A DNA stretch of 56,440 bases from Campylobacterota bacterium. GTDB taxonomy: Bacteria; Campylobacterota; Campylobacteria; Campylobacterales; Nitratiruptoraceae. The position numbers and the translations under genes are program-made. Position 1 is the first letter of the stretch; the number at the start of each line of letters is the position of its first letter. Location of the stretch: positions 1 through 56,440 of the forward strand of contig PUXX01000021.1 in assembly GCA_009659895.1 (NCBI GenBank), read 5' to 3'. A model generated the notes under the pieces. That model had not been told where the DNA came from, searched no databases, and saw nothing but the letters and a program-made list of their open reading frames with translations. This document shows, in pieces, positions 16,012-29,096 of this stretch.

Positions 16012-18007
16012 CACCCCATCCTATGGACGCTTTTGGTCTTAATCGCTCCTCGATCTTGTCCACGATATGCTCAAAATCTGCCCCGGAAGCAAAACAGCTA
16101 TCGATCGTACAGGCCATGAATCCTTTTGTATCGCTTACTTTATCATGGAGATAAGGATAGGAGATAAAAGGGATCTTGACTAGCACTTTTTGCAAAGACT
16201 CTTTTGGGGCTTTGATCATCACATCGCCGATTTTTAGACGAAAGACCGCCCTGGTGGCAGTGGGGAAGGATGCTGGGGAGTGAAAGATCAGTGCGGATTT
16301 CTCATCGATACTTTTTTTGGCGAAGCGATAGATCTTGGGATCTTCTAGCAAGATAGCTAGATCGAGCATAGCATGATACAAAGTACCTAATGCGCTACTG
16401 TAGTAGCTATCATCCAAAGGGGCGCTCAGATTGTGATCGGTGCGGCTAAAGTACCAGACCCCTTTGTCAAAAAGAGCACCTCTGGCCTCATCGAAAAGCT
16501 CCTTTGCCTTCGTGAGATAGCGTGGCTGCAGGCTCACTTCATAGGCTTTGGTCAAGGCCTTGATCATATATGCGTAGTCCTCTAGCATGCCATCTAGCTT
16601 CGCGGGGTTGTCCAGATATTTTTGATGGTGGAGTCCATTGTGTGCTAAGCTCTGGAGCAGTCTATCTAGTGAAGCTAGAGCCTCTTTTTTATAGCGATCT
16701 TGCAATACAAAAGCGTGAAGCTTGGCTTCGATATACATGGCGTTCCAGGCTGCTATGACCTTCTTGTCGATAAATGGGTAGGGTCTTTCTTGGCGCATCC
16801 GGCGCAAAAGCTCCACCACTTTTGGATCGGGAGCTTGGATGAGAGTGGGATTGGAGGCTTGACCATCAAAGGTCCCATCTGGGGTGATGCCTAGTTTGGC
16901 CAATTGGCTCTTTGGATCTTTGATACCCGCTTTTTTGAGATACTCATAGCTCTTTTGGTATTCAAAGAGGAAGTATCCCCCCTCCTCTTCGCCACTGTCG
17001 GCATCGCTTGCGCTAAAGTACAGCCCCCCGGCACCAAAACGTCTATCGATCTGATCGATAGTCTCTTGAACCACTTTGGCATAGAGGGGATCTTTGGTAA
17101 TAGTATAGGCTTTGGTATAGACTCTGATGAGCTCTGCATTGGTGTAGAGCATCTTCTCAAAGTGGGGAATCTGCCACTTGCGATCGGTGGTGTAGCGGAA
17201 AAAGCCCCCCTCGATCTGATCGTATATCCCCCCTTTGGCCATCTTGGTCAAGGTCATCAGTGCCATATCCAAAGCCTCTTTCTCTTTGGTGATCAAGTAG
17301 ATATCCAAAAGCAGCTCTATGGTCGAAGGCTGAGGAAATTTGATCTTTTTGCTAAAGCCGCCGTATATTGGATCGTAGCGCTCCTTGAGCTCTTGGAGAG
17401 CCTTTTGAGCTAGCCCCATATCCAGCTGTACCGGCACATAACGGGCATTGAGCCTCTCATCCACCATCTTGAGCACCGCTTCGCCCCTTTTTTGCAAATA
17501 GGCTCTTTGCTCTTTGTAGGCTTTGGCCAAAACAGGCAAGATCGTTTTGAGCCCCTTGACCCCGTAGCCATCCTCTGGTGGAATATAGGTAGCGCTAAAA
17601 AAGGGCTTTTTATCTTCGGTCATGATAATGGTCAAAGGCCACCCACCGCTTCTTTGATGCATCACCTCATAGACTGTTTGGTAGTATCTGTCTAGATCTG
17701 GCCTCTCCTCTTTGTCCACTTTAATAGGGATGAAGTTGTCATTGATCAGCTTGGCGATCTCCTCGTTCTCAAAGGATTCTCGCTCCATCACATGGCACCA
17801 GTGGCATGTGGAGTATCCTATGGACAAGAAAATGGGCTTATGCTCCTTTTTGGCCTTCTCAAAAGCTTTTGGCCCCCAAGGAAGCCAATTGACGGGATTG
17901 TGGGCATGCTGACGAAGATAGGGGGACTCTTCGAAGATGAGCTCATTAGTGTGCTCTTTTGCAAAGAGCACCGTCAACGCCAAGATAATCCATAACAACC
18001 TCTTCAT
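15998..18007 (-). CDS. DUF255/YyaL thioredoxin-domain protein, exported copy
   Basis: A 669-residue paralogue of the protein at 4538-6454, with the same DUF255 domain (CHWC, C68 and C71) and six-barrel domain ([47 protein letters not shown]). It differs by an N-terminal signal peptide, [20 protein letters not shown], so it should act in the periplasm. The function of the family is not established. The first 62 bases overlap the end of ribF in another reading frame and encode the signal peptide. The upstream GAGGTGTTGG serves as ribosome site. It is followed by cmoA. Confidence 0.9.
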   Translation of the reverse strand: MKRLLWIILALTVLFAKEHTNELIFEESPYLRQHAHNPVNWLPWGPKAFEKAKKEHKPIFLSIGYSTCHWCHVMERESFENEEIAKLINDNFIPIKVDKEERPDLDRYYQTVYEVMHQRSGGWPLTIIMTEDKKPFFSATYIPPEDGYGVKGLKTILPVLAKAYKEQRAYLQKRGEAVLKMVDERLNARYVPVQLDMGLAQKALQELKERYDPIYGGFSKKIKFPQPSTIELLLDIYLITKEKEALDMALMTLTKMAKGGIYDQIEGGFFRYTTDRKWQIPHFEKMLYTNAELIRVYTKAYTITKDPLYAKVVQETIDQIDRRFGAGGLYFSASDADSGEEEGGYFLFEYQKSYEYLKKAGIKDPKSQLAKLGITPDGTFDGQASNPTLIQAPDPKVVELLRRMRQERPYPFIDKKVIAAWNAMYIEAKLHAFVLQDRYKKEALASLDRLLQSLAHNGLHHQKYLDNPAKLDGMLEDYAYMIKALTKAYEVSLQPRYLTKAKELFDEARGALFDKGVWYFSRTDHNLSAPLDDSYYSSALGTLYHAMLDLAILLEDPKIYRFAKKSIDEKSALIFHSPASFPTATRAVFRLKIGDVMIKAPKESLQKVLVKIPFISYPYLHDKVSDTKGFMACTIDSCFASGADFEHIVDKIEERLRPKASIGWGDGKR

Positions 18008-18786
18008 CCAACACCTCTTTCGCTTTTTTGATATCGTGCTCTATCTGTTTTTTGAGATCTTGCAATCTCTTATAGACTCTGTTTGGTCTTAGAAATTGTA
18101 CAAAAATTATACGAACTCTTTGGGCACTAAAGATCTTGGCTCCTATGATATGGGTCTCTACACTATATGCCTGGTCGGTAGAGAGTCTCTTGCCTATGAA
18201 CGTGACACTTTTATAGCAGCGCCCATCGACGATGGCAAAGGTAGCGTAGACCCCCTCCTTTGGCAAGAGATAGCGGTCGATTTTGAGATTGAGCGTAGGG
18301 ACAAGCTCTTTTGATCCGATTCCTTGGCCTTTGATCACAGAGCCCTCTACACTATAGTAGCGTCCCAGCAGCCTGGCTGCCTGGGCCACTTTGCCCTGGA
18401 GCAGGAGCTGGCGAATGGTGCGAGAATGGATAGAGATCTCATCGACCCTGACCTCATCGACCACCTCTACTTCAAAAAAGGGCTCAAGATCTTTGGGACG
18501 GAAGCGTCGATCCTTGCCAAAGGCGAAGTCATATCCGACCACCACCCGTCGCAGATCGGGAAAAAGCTCCCGTAAAAGATGAGCGAAACCTTGAGCATCC
18601 AGATCTTTGATCTCTTCTAATTTCAAAAAATAGCATGGATAGGAGAGATATCGGCAGCGACTTCTGCCTGGCGTGAGCGTGGAGTGGCCCTTATCGATCA
18701 CCACCACCGCTCCATGTGGTCCTAGCCTCTCAAAGAGGGCCTGATGACCCAGATGCATCCCATCGAAGGCTCCGATAGCTATCGTA

Positions 18787-22631
<3,845 letters not shown>

Positions 22632-22635
<4 letters not shown>

Positions 22636-23762
22636 CGCAACGCCCTTGCTACCTCCAATGCTTGTTTATGCTCCTTGACATCATGACAGCGCACGATATC
22701 GGCCCCATTTCCTACCGCCTCCAGATGGATTGCCAGGGTCCCTGGCAGGCGCTCCTCTACCCTGGATGGGATGATTTTGTCGATCATCGACTTTCTGCTA
22801 GCCCCTACCAAGATATCATAGCCAAACTTCTTGAACTCTTGCAGATCACGAATGAGGGCGATATTGTCCTCAAGCCTCTTTCCAAACCCAATACCAGGAT
22901 CTAGCCAGATCTCCTCGATCCCAAAGGATCTGGCCCTCTCGATCCTCTCTTCGAAAAATTGGCTCACCTCCAGCACCACATCCTCATAATATGGATCGAC
23001 CTGCATCGTCTTTGGATCACCCTTTTTGTGCATGAGCACCACCGTAGCGCCAAACTGGGCTGCGATGCGGGCCACTTCGTCGTTTTCTAGGGCGGTGATG
23101 TCGTTGAGGATGCGAAAGCCTCTTTCTAAAGCGTATCTAGCCACCAAGGGGCGGTAGGTATCGATACTAAACTCCACCGACCAGCTCTTTTTACAGATCG
23201 CATCAATAAGAGGCGCTACTCTGGCCAGCTCCTCCTCCTCATCGATCTCTTCGCTTCCTGGCCTGCTGCTCATCCCCCCTATATCGATAATATCAGCCCC
23301 CTCGGCGATCATCCTCTCAATCGCCTCCAAAGCCTTGTGGCCCAAAAAGCGGCTCTTTGGATAGAAGCTATCGTCGTTGGCGTTGATGATGCCCATGATC
23401 TTGGTGGCGTGTGGAGTAGACTCTTTGAGATAGCGTCCTAGCTCCTTGGCCAAAGCCTTGAGACCAAAGGGCTGGGCAAGCTCCTTCTTGGCCAAGATCT
23501 GAATATGTTTCTTGGTACCTATGAGCAGGGCATCGACCCTTTTGTGCTGGCAGGTGACGGTACCCTTTGGGATGGCCAGATCGGCACCGATACTCAAGGC
23601 GTCCTGTTTTAAGATATTGGCAGCGCCCGTGGAGAGGTCTTTGATAAAGAAGTAGTAGATCTTTCCCTTTTGGGCCATGATCTCAATCCCTGGCCTATCC
23701 ACATCCAGATCTCTCATGATCCTGGCGATATCGGCTCTATCACCCACTCTTCGTATTTTCAT
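22632..23762 (-). CDS. folP: Dihydropteroate synthase FolP
   Basis: A 376-residue dihydropteroate synthase. The catalytic TIM barrel begins around residue 120 with KIMGIINANDDSFYPKSR, followed by IIDIGGMSSRPGS, LNDITALENDEVARIAA, VLMHKKGDPKTM and WLDPGIGFGKRLEDN. It joins pterin pyrophosphate and para-aminobenzoate in folate synthesis and is the sulfonamide target. The N-terminal extension of about 110 residues before the barrel is longer than in E. coli FolP. It overlaps holB and the RlmI-like gene by four bases each. Confidence 0.95.
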
Positions 23763-24349
23763 CTTCGCCTCTTTTGGTGTCGAAGGATAATCAGCCCAGC
23801 AGTGATAAAGATATTTGCTATGTTGGAGTTGAGCTCTATGAGCTCACTGGCTTTGGCGAAGTAGTCCAGCTCCCTTGGATCTAGACCTAGATCTTTGTCG
23901 ATGGTGTAGTGCAAAAGCCCTTTGAGGATCCCTTTGGCTTGGGCCTTGGAGAGATTTTTGGAGTCTTGGATGAGATCGTAGAGCCTGGCTAGATCGAAGC
24001 GCTCAAACCTCCACTCCTCCAGCTCCTCCTTTTGCTCCTTGTGTACCGGAAGTCTTGAGAGAATAGTAGGCAAAAATGCGGATTTAGACCTGGCGCATAG
24101 AACAAAAGAGACGTTGGGAGGGGGCTCTTCCAAGATCTTGAGCAAAGCGTTTTGGGCGTAGACATTGTATCTGTTAGCCAACAAGATCAGCTTCTTTGGC
24201 TGGCTGGCGCTCACATAGGCCTCTTTGATCACCGCTTTGGCATCTTCGATGCCAAACTCCTCTTTTTCAAAGAGCCTCACATACTCCGAAGCGCTAAAGC
24301 GCTCCTTGACCCTGTCGAAATCGGAGGTGATCAAGATCTGACTATCCAA
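23759..24349 (-). CDS. holB: DNA polymerase III delta' subunit (HolB), short form
   Basis: A 196-residue AAA+-derived clamp-loader subunit. The recognisable part is NRYNVYAQNALLKILEEPPPNVSFVLCARSKSAFLPTILSR, the sensor-1 region with its SRC-like ending, here SRLPV. It lacks an intact P-loop, as delta' does. It is shorter than E. coli HolB (334 residues) but fits the compact form of this phylum, and its place between hobA and folP supports the call. I chose the TTG at 24349 after GGAGGTGGAG; the track start is five codons further upstream. It overlaps hobA by eight bases. Confidence 0.88.
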   Translation of the reverse strand: MDSQILITSDFDRVKERFSASEYVRLFEKEEFGIEDAKAVIKEAYVSASQPKKLILLANRYNVYAQNALLKILEEPPPNVSFVLCARSKSAFLPTILSRLPVHKEQKEELEEWRFERFDLARLYDLIQDSKNLSKAQAKGILKGLLHYTIDKDLGLDPRELDYFAKASELIELNSNIANIFITAGLIILRHQKRRR

Positions 24350-24881
24350 ACTCCACCTCCCCAAAAATCGCAGCCTCTAGACTCTTCTCAAAAAGACGAA
24401 AGAGCTGCAAGAGCTTGATATCCAAAAGATCATCGAAGGATTGGAGGGTGAAGTTGTTTTGCATATCCTCATCCATAATCCACAAAAAGCTGTCATCCCT
24501 TCTTTTTGCTATGCGCACGTATGATGAGGTAGAACGCCCGATATACCAGACAAAAAAGCGATCCTCATAGGAGATACTGAGCATATCAAAGAGCAGATCG
24601 ATCTCTTCGTTGGTCGTGAGCCTGGAGATAAAGGGGGCGATTCTTTTGAGGTCGTAGATAGGAATGAAGGGACGATTTTTGGCTGCGTTGAGCTTGGTGA
24701 CGACATAGTTAGCAAACCAGTCTCGCTCATCATCGCTCAAGATCAGCGTCGTATAGCCTGATACGATCTTCTCCAGCGCATCCTGGGCCAGAGGGAGCCA
24801 CTCGTAGCGCCGCTCCTCCAGCCAGTTCATCATGCTCTTGTCATATCTGATCGTCTGGAGGGTAAACTGATCGAAGGTCAT
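24342..24881 (-). CDS. hobA: DnaA-interacting initiation factor HobA
   Basis: A 179-residue protein matching HobA, the tetrameric factor that binds DnaA domain I and organises initiation at oriC in Helicobacter and relatives. Recognisable stretches are MMNWLEERRYEWLPLAQDAL, LILSDDERDWFANYV and NRPFIPIYDL. It is a functional analogue of DiaA with a SIS-like fold and is confined to Campylobacterota, so it is the best lineage marker in the window. Order rppH-lysC-hobA-holB-folP agrees with what I recall of Helicobacter pylori. It overlaps lysC by four bases. Confidence 0.95.
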   Translation of the reverse strand: MTFDQFTLQTIRYDKSMMNWLEERRYEWLPLAQDALEKIVSGYTTLILSDDERDWFANYVVTKLNAAKNRPFIPIYDLKRIAPFISRLTTNEEIDLLFDMLSISYEDRFFVWYIGRSTSSYVRIAKRRDDSFLWIMDEDMQNNFTLQSFDDLLDIKLLQLFRLFEKSLEAAIFGEVEFG

Positions 24882-26083
24882 CTGTCTAGTTCGTATGCGG
24901 CGTGTAGGGCCCGCACTGCCAGCTCTCCATACTTTTGGTCGATAATCATGGAGATCTTGATCTCACTGGTGCTGATCATCTCGATATTGATATTTTCTTT
25001 GGCCATGGTCTCAAAAGCTTTGCTGGCCACACCACTGTGGGACTTCATCCCTACACCGACGATACTCACTTTCGCCACATCCGGATCATACTCGATCTTT
25101 TGATACTCCTGCTTAAATCTATCCATCACTTTCTTGACCATCTCGAGCTCATTTTCGGGTACGGTGAAGTCTAGATTGGTCTTGTCATCCTCACCGATGG
25201 TCTGGACGATCATATCGACATTGATGTTCTCATTGGCCAAGGCTTTGAAGATCTCAGCGGCGATACCGGGACGATCCTTGACGCCGCGCAGGCTCACTCT
25301 AGCTTGATTCTTATCCAAGGCTATTCCACTGACCAAGGGCTTTTCCATGATATCCTCTTCCTTTGTGATGATAGTTCCTGGGTTGTCGTTGAAACTGCTT
25401 CTGGCCTCTATGACCACCCCCAGTTTCTTGGCTAGCTCCACGCTTCTATTTTGCAGCACCTTCGCTCCAAGACTGGCAAGCTCCAGCATCTCATCATAGC
25501 TGATCTTCTCAAGCTTTTTAGCCTTGGGCTCGATTCTAGGATCGGTAGTATAGACTCCGTCCACATCAGAGTATATCTCACATTTATTTGCATCGAGCGC
25601 TCCTGCTATGGCCACCGCCGTCAAGTCGCTGCCTCCACGCCCTAGTGTCGTGACACGGCCATCCTTGGTGATCCCCTGAAAGCCAGCCACCACGACAATC
25701 TTCCCCTCATCCAGCGCTTTTCGCATCGGCTCTGGATTGATCTTTTCGATCCTGGCCACCGTATGGGACTCATCGGTGATGATCCCCGCCTGTCGTCCCG
25801 TCATAGCCACCGTAGGATATCCCATCTCATTCAAAGCGATGGAGAGCAGCGCCGCAGTGACTCTCTCCCCGCTGCTTAGTAAGAGATCCATATCCTGCTT
25901 ACTTGGAGTGGGGCTAAAGTGCTTCGCATACTCGATGAGCTTGTTGGTCTCACCACTCATAGCCGAGACCACCACGACCACATCCTTGCCCTCTTCTTTG
26001 GCTTTGGCCACTCTTTTGGCCACATTCTCGATCCGCTCAAGACTCCCTACGCTTGTTCCACCATACTTTTGGACTACCAGCAT
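24878..26083 (-). CDS. lysC: Aspartokinase LysC
   Basis: A 401-residue aspartate kinase with the nucleotide loop KYGGTSVGS near the start, GRGGSDLTAVAIAGAL, SDVDGVYTTDPR, and two C-terminal ACT regulatory domains (VKDRPGIAAEIFKALANENINVDMIVQ and VGVGMKSHSGVASKAFETMAKENINIEMIS). It phosphorylates aspartate for lysine, threonine, methionine and diaminopimelate synthesis and is probably feedback regulated through the ACT domains. The ATG at 26083 shares one base with the rppH stop (TGATG); the track uses a TTG one codon upstream. Confidence 0.97.
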   Translation of the reverse strand: MLVVQKYGGTSVGSLERIENVAKRVAKAKEEGKDVVVVVSAMSGETNKLIEYAKHFSPTPSKQDMDLLLSSGERVTAALLSIALNEMGYPTVAMTGRQAGIITDESHTVARIEKINPEPMRKALDEGKIVVVAGFQGITKDGRVTTLGRGGSDLTAVAIAGALDANKCEIYSDVDGVYTTDPRIEPKAKKLEKISYDEMLELASLGAKVLQNRSVELAKKLGVVIEARSSFNDNPGTIITKEEDIMEKPLVSGIALDKNQARVSLRGVKDRPGIAAEIFKALANENINVDMIVQTIGEDDKTNLDFTVPENELEMVKKVMDRFKQEYQKIEYDPDVAKVSIVGVGMKSHSGVASKAFETMAKENINIEMISTSEIKISMIIDQKYGELAVRALHAAYELDR

Positions 26084-26553
26084 CAAAAATACCCCTCTTT
26101 TTTGAAATACTCTAGCACCTTTTTGTACACGGGTCGCTTAAAAAAGGTGACATAGTGGAAGAGCTCCTCATATGGGACAAATTTATACTTGCTAAACTCC
26201 GGCTCCTTTGTCTGGAGATCGATCTTGGCACCGGGTTTGAGCTTGACCAAAAAATATTTTTGGGTCTGCCCGTCATAAGGATACATCTTTTTGGCTATTG
26301 TCTTTGGAAAATCGTAACTGACCCATTCTGGATATTCGGCGATGATCTCGATCTCATCGGTGCCGATCTCCTCCTTGAGCTCCCTTAGCAGCGCCTCTTT
26401 TGGATGTTCCCCTTCGTCGATACCGCCCTGGGGGAACTGCCACGAATCGGGAACATCAGTACGAGCCGCTATGAAAAACTCCACTTTTCTTGGATAGTCG
26501 CTAGATAGTACGATGGCAGCCACATTAGGTCGATACCGCTTCTTTTTCTGCAT
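26083..26553 (-). CDS. rppH: RNA pyrophosphohydrolase RppH
   Basis: A 156-residue Nudix hydrolase with the Nudix box GGIDEGEHPKEALLRELKEEIG, WQFPQGG ahead of it, and the RppH-like opening YRPNVAAIVLS. RppH removes pyrophosphate from the 5' end of triphosphorylated mRNA and starts decay; older names are NudH or InvA-like diadenosine polyphosphatase. It is the first gene of the eleven-gene minus-strand run and lies back to back with hemW across a short promoter region. Its position next to lysC is the usual one in Helicobacter. Confidence 0.93.
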   Translation of the reverse strand: MQKKKRYRPNVAAIVLSSDYPRKVEFFIAARTDVPDSWQFPQGGIDEGEHPKEALLRELKEEIGTDEIEIIAEYPEWVSYDFPKTIAKKMYPYDGQTQKYFLVKLKPGAKIDLQTKEPEFSKYKFVPYEELFHYVTFFKRPVYKKVLEYFKKEGYF

Positions 26554-26578
26554 TCTCCGTACTTTACTTTTTAGGTGC

Positions 26579-26584
26579 TATAAT
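26579..26584 (+). promoter_or_regulatory. Extended -10 promoter of hemW
   Basis: GGTGCTATAAT provides a TGN extension and a perfect TATAAT, 29 bases before the hemW start. No matching -35 box is seen, as expected for an extended -10 promoter. The rppH promoter must overlap this short intergenic stretch on the other strand. Confidence 0.6.
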
Positions 26585-26613
26585 ACCCGCAAACGAATTA
26601 AAAAAGGATAAAA

Positions 26614-27642
26614 TTGCTTCTATATCTGCACATTCCTTTTTGTGACAGCAAATGCCACTACTGCGCTTTCAACTCCTTCACCTCCAACCACCACCTCAAA
26701 AAAAGATATATCCAAGCTCTTTGCAAGCAACTTCGCCACGATCTAGAACACACCGACACCAGATGGCTCCACTCACTCTATATTGGTGGAGGGACCCCTT
26801 CGACCATCGATCCAAGACTTTATGAACCAATTTTCAAGCTCCTAGTTCCCCTCATCACTCCCCATACGGAGATCACCATGGAGGCCAATCCCAACAGCGC
26901 CAAGGCAGAGTGGCTTCAAGGAGTGAAAGCTCTGGGGGTCAATCGCATCAGCTTCGGTGTCCAAAGCTTCGATGATACGAAGCTCTCCTTCTTAGGGCGC
27001 GCCCACTCCGCCCGCGAAGCGATCCAGGCCATAGAAAATGCCGCCAGGGTCGGATTTGAGAGGATCAATATCGATCTTATCTACGATACGGCTCTAGATA
27101 CCAAAGAGCTTTTGCGAAGCGATATCCAACTAGCCATCAATCTCCCTATCGACCATATCAGCACCTATGCCCTGATCTTGGAAGAGGGGACTCCTTTTGC
27201 AAACAAGAGAGAATACAAAAAAGATGATGAGGATCTAGGCTACTTCATCAAAGATCTGATCCCTTTTGAGCACTATGAGGTCTCCAATTTTGGCCAAACT
27301 CCCTCAAGACACAATCTAGGCTACTGGAGGCTTGAAGAGTATTTAGGAGTCGGATGTGGAGCCGTGGGATACAAAGATGGCCAGCGCTCCTATCCGCCCC
27401 AAGATCTAAAAACCTATTTGCAAAATCCTCTCAAAAAAGAGATAGAGCTCCTAAGCCCTCATGATCTACGCCTGGAGAAAATCTTCTTGGGGCTGCGCAG
27501 CTGCGTGGGTGTGCCCAAAAGTCTTGTCGATCCCCAAAAGGCCCAGATTCTTTTGGAGGAGCACAGACTCTATGAACGTGGTGAGCGCCTCTACAACCCC
27601 AACTATTTCCTAGCCGACGAGCTAGCACTCTTTCTAAGCTAA
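26614..27642 (+). CDS. hemW: HemW-like radical SAM heme chaperone
   Basis: A 342-residue radical SAM protein of the HemN/HemW family. The iron-sulfur motif is CDSKCHYC (C10, C14, C17), followed by LYIGGGTPSTI, EITMEANPNS and RISFGVQSF. HemW lacks the extra N-terminal part of true coproporphyrinogen dehydrogenases and binds heme for transfer to partner proteins; these two roles are often confused in annotation. The length of about 340 residues and the short N-terminus favour HemW. The start is TTG, 6 bases after AAAGGATAAAA. The end overlaps the convergent small exported protein gene by nine bases. Confidence 0.9.
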   Translation: MLLYLHIPFCDSKCHYCAFNSFTSNHHLKKRYIQALCKQLRHDLEHTDTRWLHSLYIGGGTPSTIDPRLYEPIFKLLVPLITPHTEITMEANPNSAKAEWLQGVKALGVNRISFGVQSFDDTKLSFLGRAHSAREAIQAIENAARVGFERINIDLIYDTALDTKELLRSDIQLAINLPIDHISTYALILEEGTPFANKREYKKDDEDLGYFIKDLIPFEHYEVSNFGQTPSRHNLGYWRLEEYLGVGCGAVGYKDGQRSYPPQDLKTYLQNPLKKEIELLSPHDLRLEKIFLGLRSCVGVPKSLVDPQKAQILLEEHRLYERGERLYNPNYFLADELALFLS

Positions 27643-27912
27643 AGCCTGGGAGCGGATCTTGATGAGGCTCTTGATCTCATCGACTTTTCCAGGCGCCTCT
27701 TTGCGCAAAAAACGGAGCAGCTCCTTGGCTGTATGGGGAGATATGGGGTCTTTGAGCACACGCTTGATGCGCTCTATTTTCTTGGCTATCGGATCTTTAG
27801 AATCCAAGATCTCCACGATCTCCCAGTCTGGATTGTAGATCCCGTAGCTCTTGGCACCATCAGCCAGCACCACTCCAAACAACAACACCAATACCAAAAG
27901 CATCTTTCTCAT
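27634..27912 (-). CDS. Small exported protein, function unknown
   Basis: A 92-residue protein that starts with a signal peptide, MRKMLLVLVLLFGVVLADG, and continues with a short helical, charged body (IYNPDWEIVEILDSKDPIAKKIERIKRVLKDP). I do not recognise a family. The ATG at 27912 follows AAGGAGAG at four bases; the track start at 27939 would add nine residues ahead of the signal peptide. It has no cysteine. It is a single-gene unit, divergent from tatB and convergent with hemW. A 15-base palindrome overlaps its -10 box, so it may be tightly regulated. Confidence 0.7.
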   Translation of the reverse strand: MRKMLLVLVLLFGVVLADGAKSYGIYNPDWEIVEILDSKDPIAKKIERIKRVLKDPISPHTAKELLRFLRKEAPGKVDEIKSLIKIRSQALA

Positions 27913-27927
27913 TTTCTCTCCTTGGGG

Positions 27928-27943
27928 ATAATGTGACATTATA
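27928..27943 (-). promoter_or_regulatory. Palindrome overlapping the -10 box of the small exported protein gene
   Basis: ATAATGT-G-ACATTAT (27928-27942) is a perfect 7-base-pair inverted repeat with a 1-base centre. On the minus strand it overlaps a perfect TATAAT (27938-27943, in AAGTATAATGTC). It lies 15 bases upstream of the start codon and just before the ribosome site. The position suits a repressor operator; no cognate regulator can be named. Confidence 0.5.
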
Positions 27944-27971
27944 CTTTATCCTTTTGTAATCTCTTTTTGAG

Positions 27972-27977
27972 TAAAAT
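27972..27977 (+). promoter_or_regulatory. Candidate -10 box of tatB
   Basis: TAAAAT lies 26 bases before the tatB start codon. It matches the consensus -10 box at five of six positions; no -35 element is evident. Confidence 0.4.
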
Positions 27978-28003
27978 TTGCCAAATTTGCCTAAGGGGCG
28001 CCT

Positions 28004-28369
28004 ATGTTTGGGATGGGATTTACCGAGATATTGATGATCGCCGTGGTGGCTATTATCTTTTTGGGACCAGAGAAGCTGCCCAAGTTTTTAGTCGATATCG
28101 CCAAATTTTTCAAAAGTCTCAAAAGAGCCGTCAATGACGCCAAGGTCCAGCTGGAGCAAGAGGTCAAGATCACCGAGCTCAAGGAAGAGGCCGAAGAGTA
28201 CAAAAAAAAGTTTCGCTCAATCAGCGAGGAGATGGAGAGCATCACAGCCGAGCTAGAAGAAGACCCTATGGCTCAGATCGAGGAGTTTAAAAGGGCCAAG
28301 GAGCCAAAGAGAGAGGTCGTGAGATTTAAGAAAAAAATAGACGAAGATAAGGATAAAGTCAATGTTTGA
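28004..28369 (+). CDS. tatB: Twin-arginine translocase subunit TatB
   Basis: A 121-residue TatB: a single N-terminal membrane helix (ILMIAVVAIIFLGPEKLP, about residues 8-25), the FGP-like hinge LGPEKLPKF, then a long amphipathic, charged helix (KFFKSLKRAVNDAKVQLEQEVK). TatB binds twin-arginine signal peptides with TatC. The start MFGMGFTEI is typical and follows AAGGGG. It overlaps tatC by eight bases. No tatA is adjacent, so it must be encoded elsewhere. Its acidic, low-complexity tail is common in this family. Confidence 0.95.
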   Translation: MFGMGFTEILMIAVVAIIFLGPEKLPKFLVDIAKFFKSLKRAVNDAKVQLEQEVKITELKEEAEEYKKKFRSISEEMESITAELEEDPMAQIEEFKRAKEPKREVVRFKKKIDEDKDKVNV

Positions 28370-29096
28370 GGAGCTCAAACCCCACCTAGCCGAACTTAGA
28401 AAGAGGCTGATGATCAGCCTCGCTACGATTTTTGTGATGTTCGTGATCTGTTTTGGATTTTGGGAGCATATATTGGATTGGATGATCTTGCCTCTCAAAG
28501 AGGCCTTGCCCCAAGGCAGCAACGTAATCTTCACAAAAGTCGGGGAGGCTTTTTTTACGGCTTTGAAGGTCTCCTTCTTCGCCGCGCTTATTTGCAGTCT
28601 TCCCATTATCTTCTGGCAGCTTTGGCTCTTCGTGGCACCAGGACTCTACGAGCACGAAAAGAAGCTGGTACTCCCCTTCGTCATCGCCGCTACGGGAATG
28701 TTCGTCGCCGGAGCCCTCTTTGCCTACTATATCGTCTTCCCCTTTGGTTTTAGCTATCTTATCAATTTTGGCTCCCAGCTCTTTACGGCTTTGCCCAGCA
28801 TAGGGGAGTATGTGGGATTTTTCACCAAGCTGATGTTTGGATTTGGCATCGCCTTTGAGCTGCCGGTGATCACCTTCTTTTTAGCAAAACTTGGCCTCGT
28901 GACCGATGAGAGTCTCAAGAGCTTTTTCAAATACGCCATCATCATCATCTTCGCCATCGCAGCGCTTCTGACCCCTCCAGATGTCCTCAGCCAGCTCCTG
29001 ATGGCTGGACCTTTGGTGATCTTGTATGGCGTCTCTATCCTCATCGCCAAGATCGTCAATCCGGCCAAAAAAGAAGAGGATGAGAATGGATCGTGA
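28362..29096 (+). CDS. tatC: Twin-arginine translocase subunit TatC
   Basis: A 244-residue TatC with six membrane segments. Typical stretches are LKPHLAELRKRLMISL at the start, FWQLWLFVAPGLYEHEKKLVLPF, and FGIAFELPVITFFL. TatC is the signal-peptide receptor and core of the Tat translocon, which moves folded proteins across the inner membrane. It overlaps tatB by eight bases and queA by 11, so the three are translated together. Its ending (KKEEDENGS) is a short charged cytoplasmic tail. Confidence 0.97.
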   Translation: MFEELKPHLAELRKRLMISLATIFVMFVICFGFWEHILDWMILPLKEALPQGSNVIFTKVGEAFFTALKVSFFAALICSLPIIFWQLWLFVAPGLYEHEKKLVLPFVIAATGMFVAGALFAYYIVFPFGFSYLINFGSQLFTALPSIGEYVGFFTKLMFGFGIAFELPVITFFLAKLGLVTDESLKSFFKYAIIIIFAIAALLTPPDVLSQLLMAGPLVILYGVSILIAKIVNPAKKEEDENGS

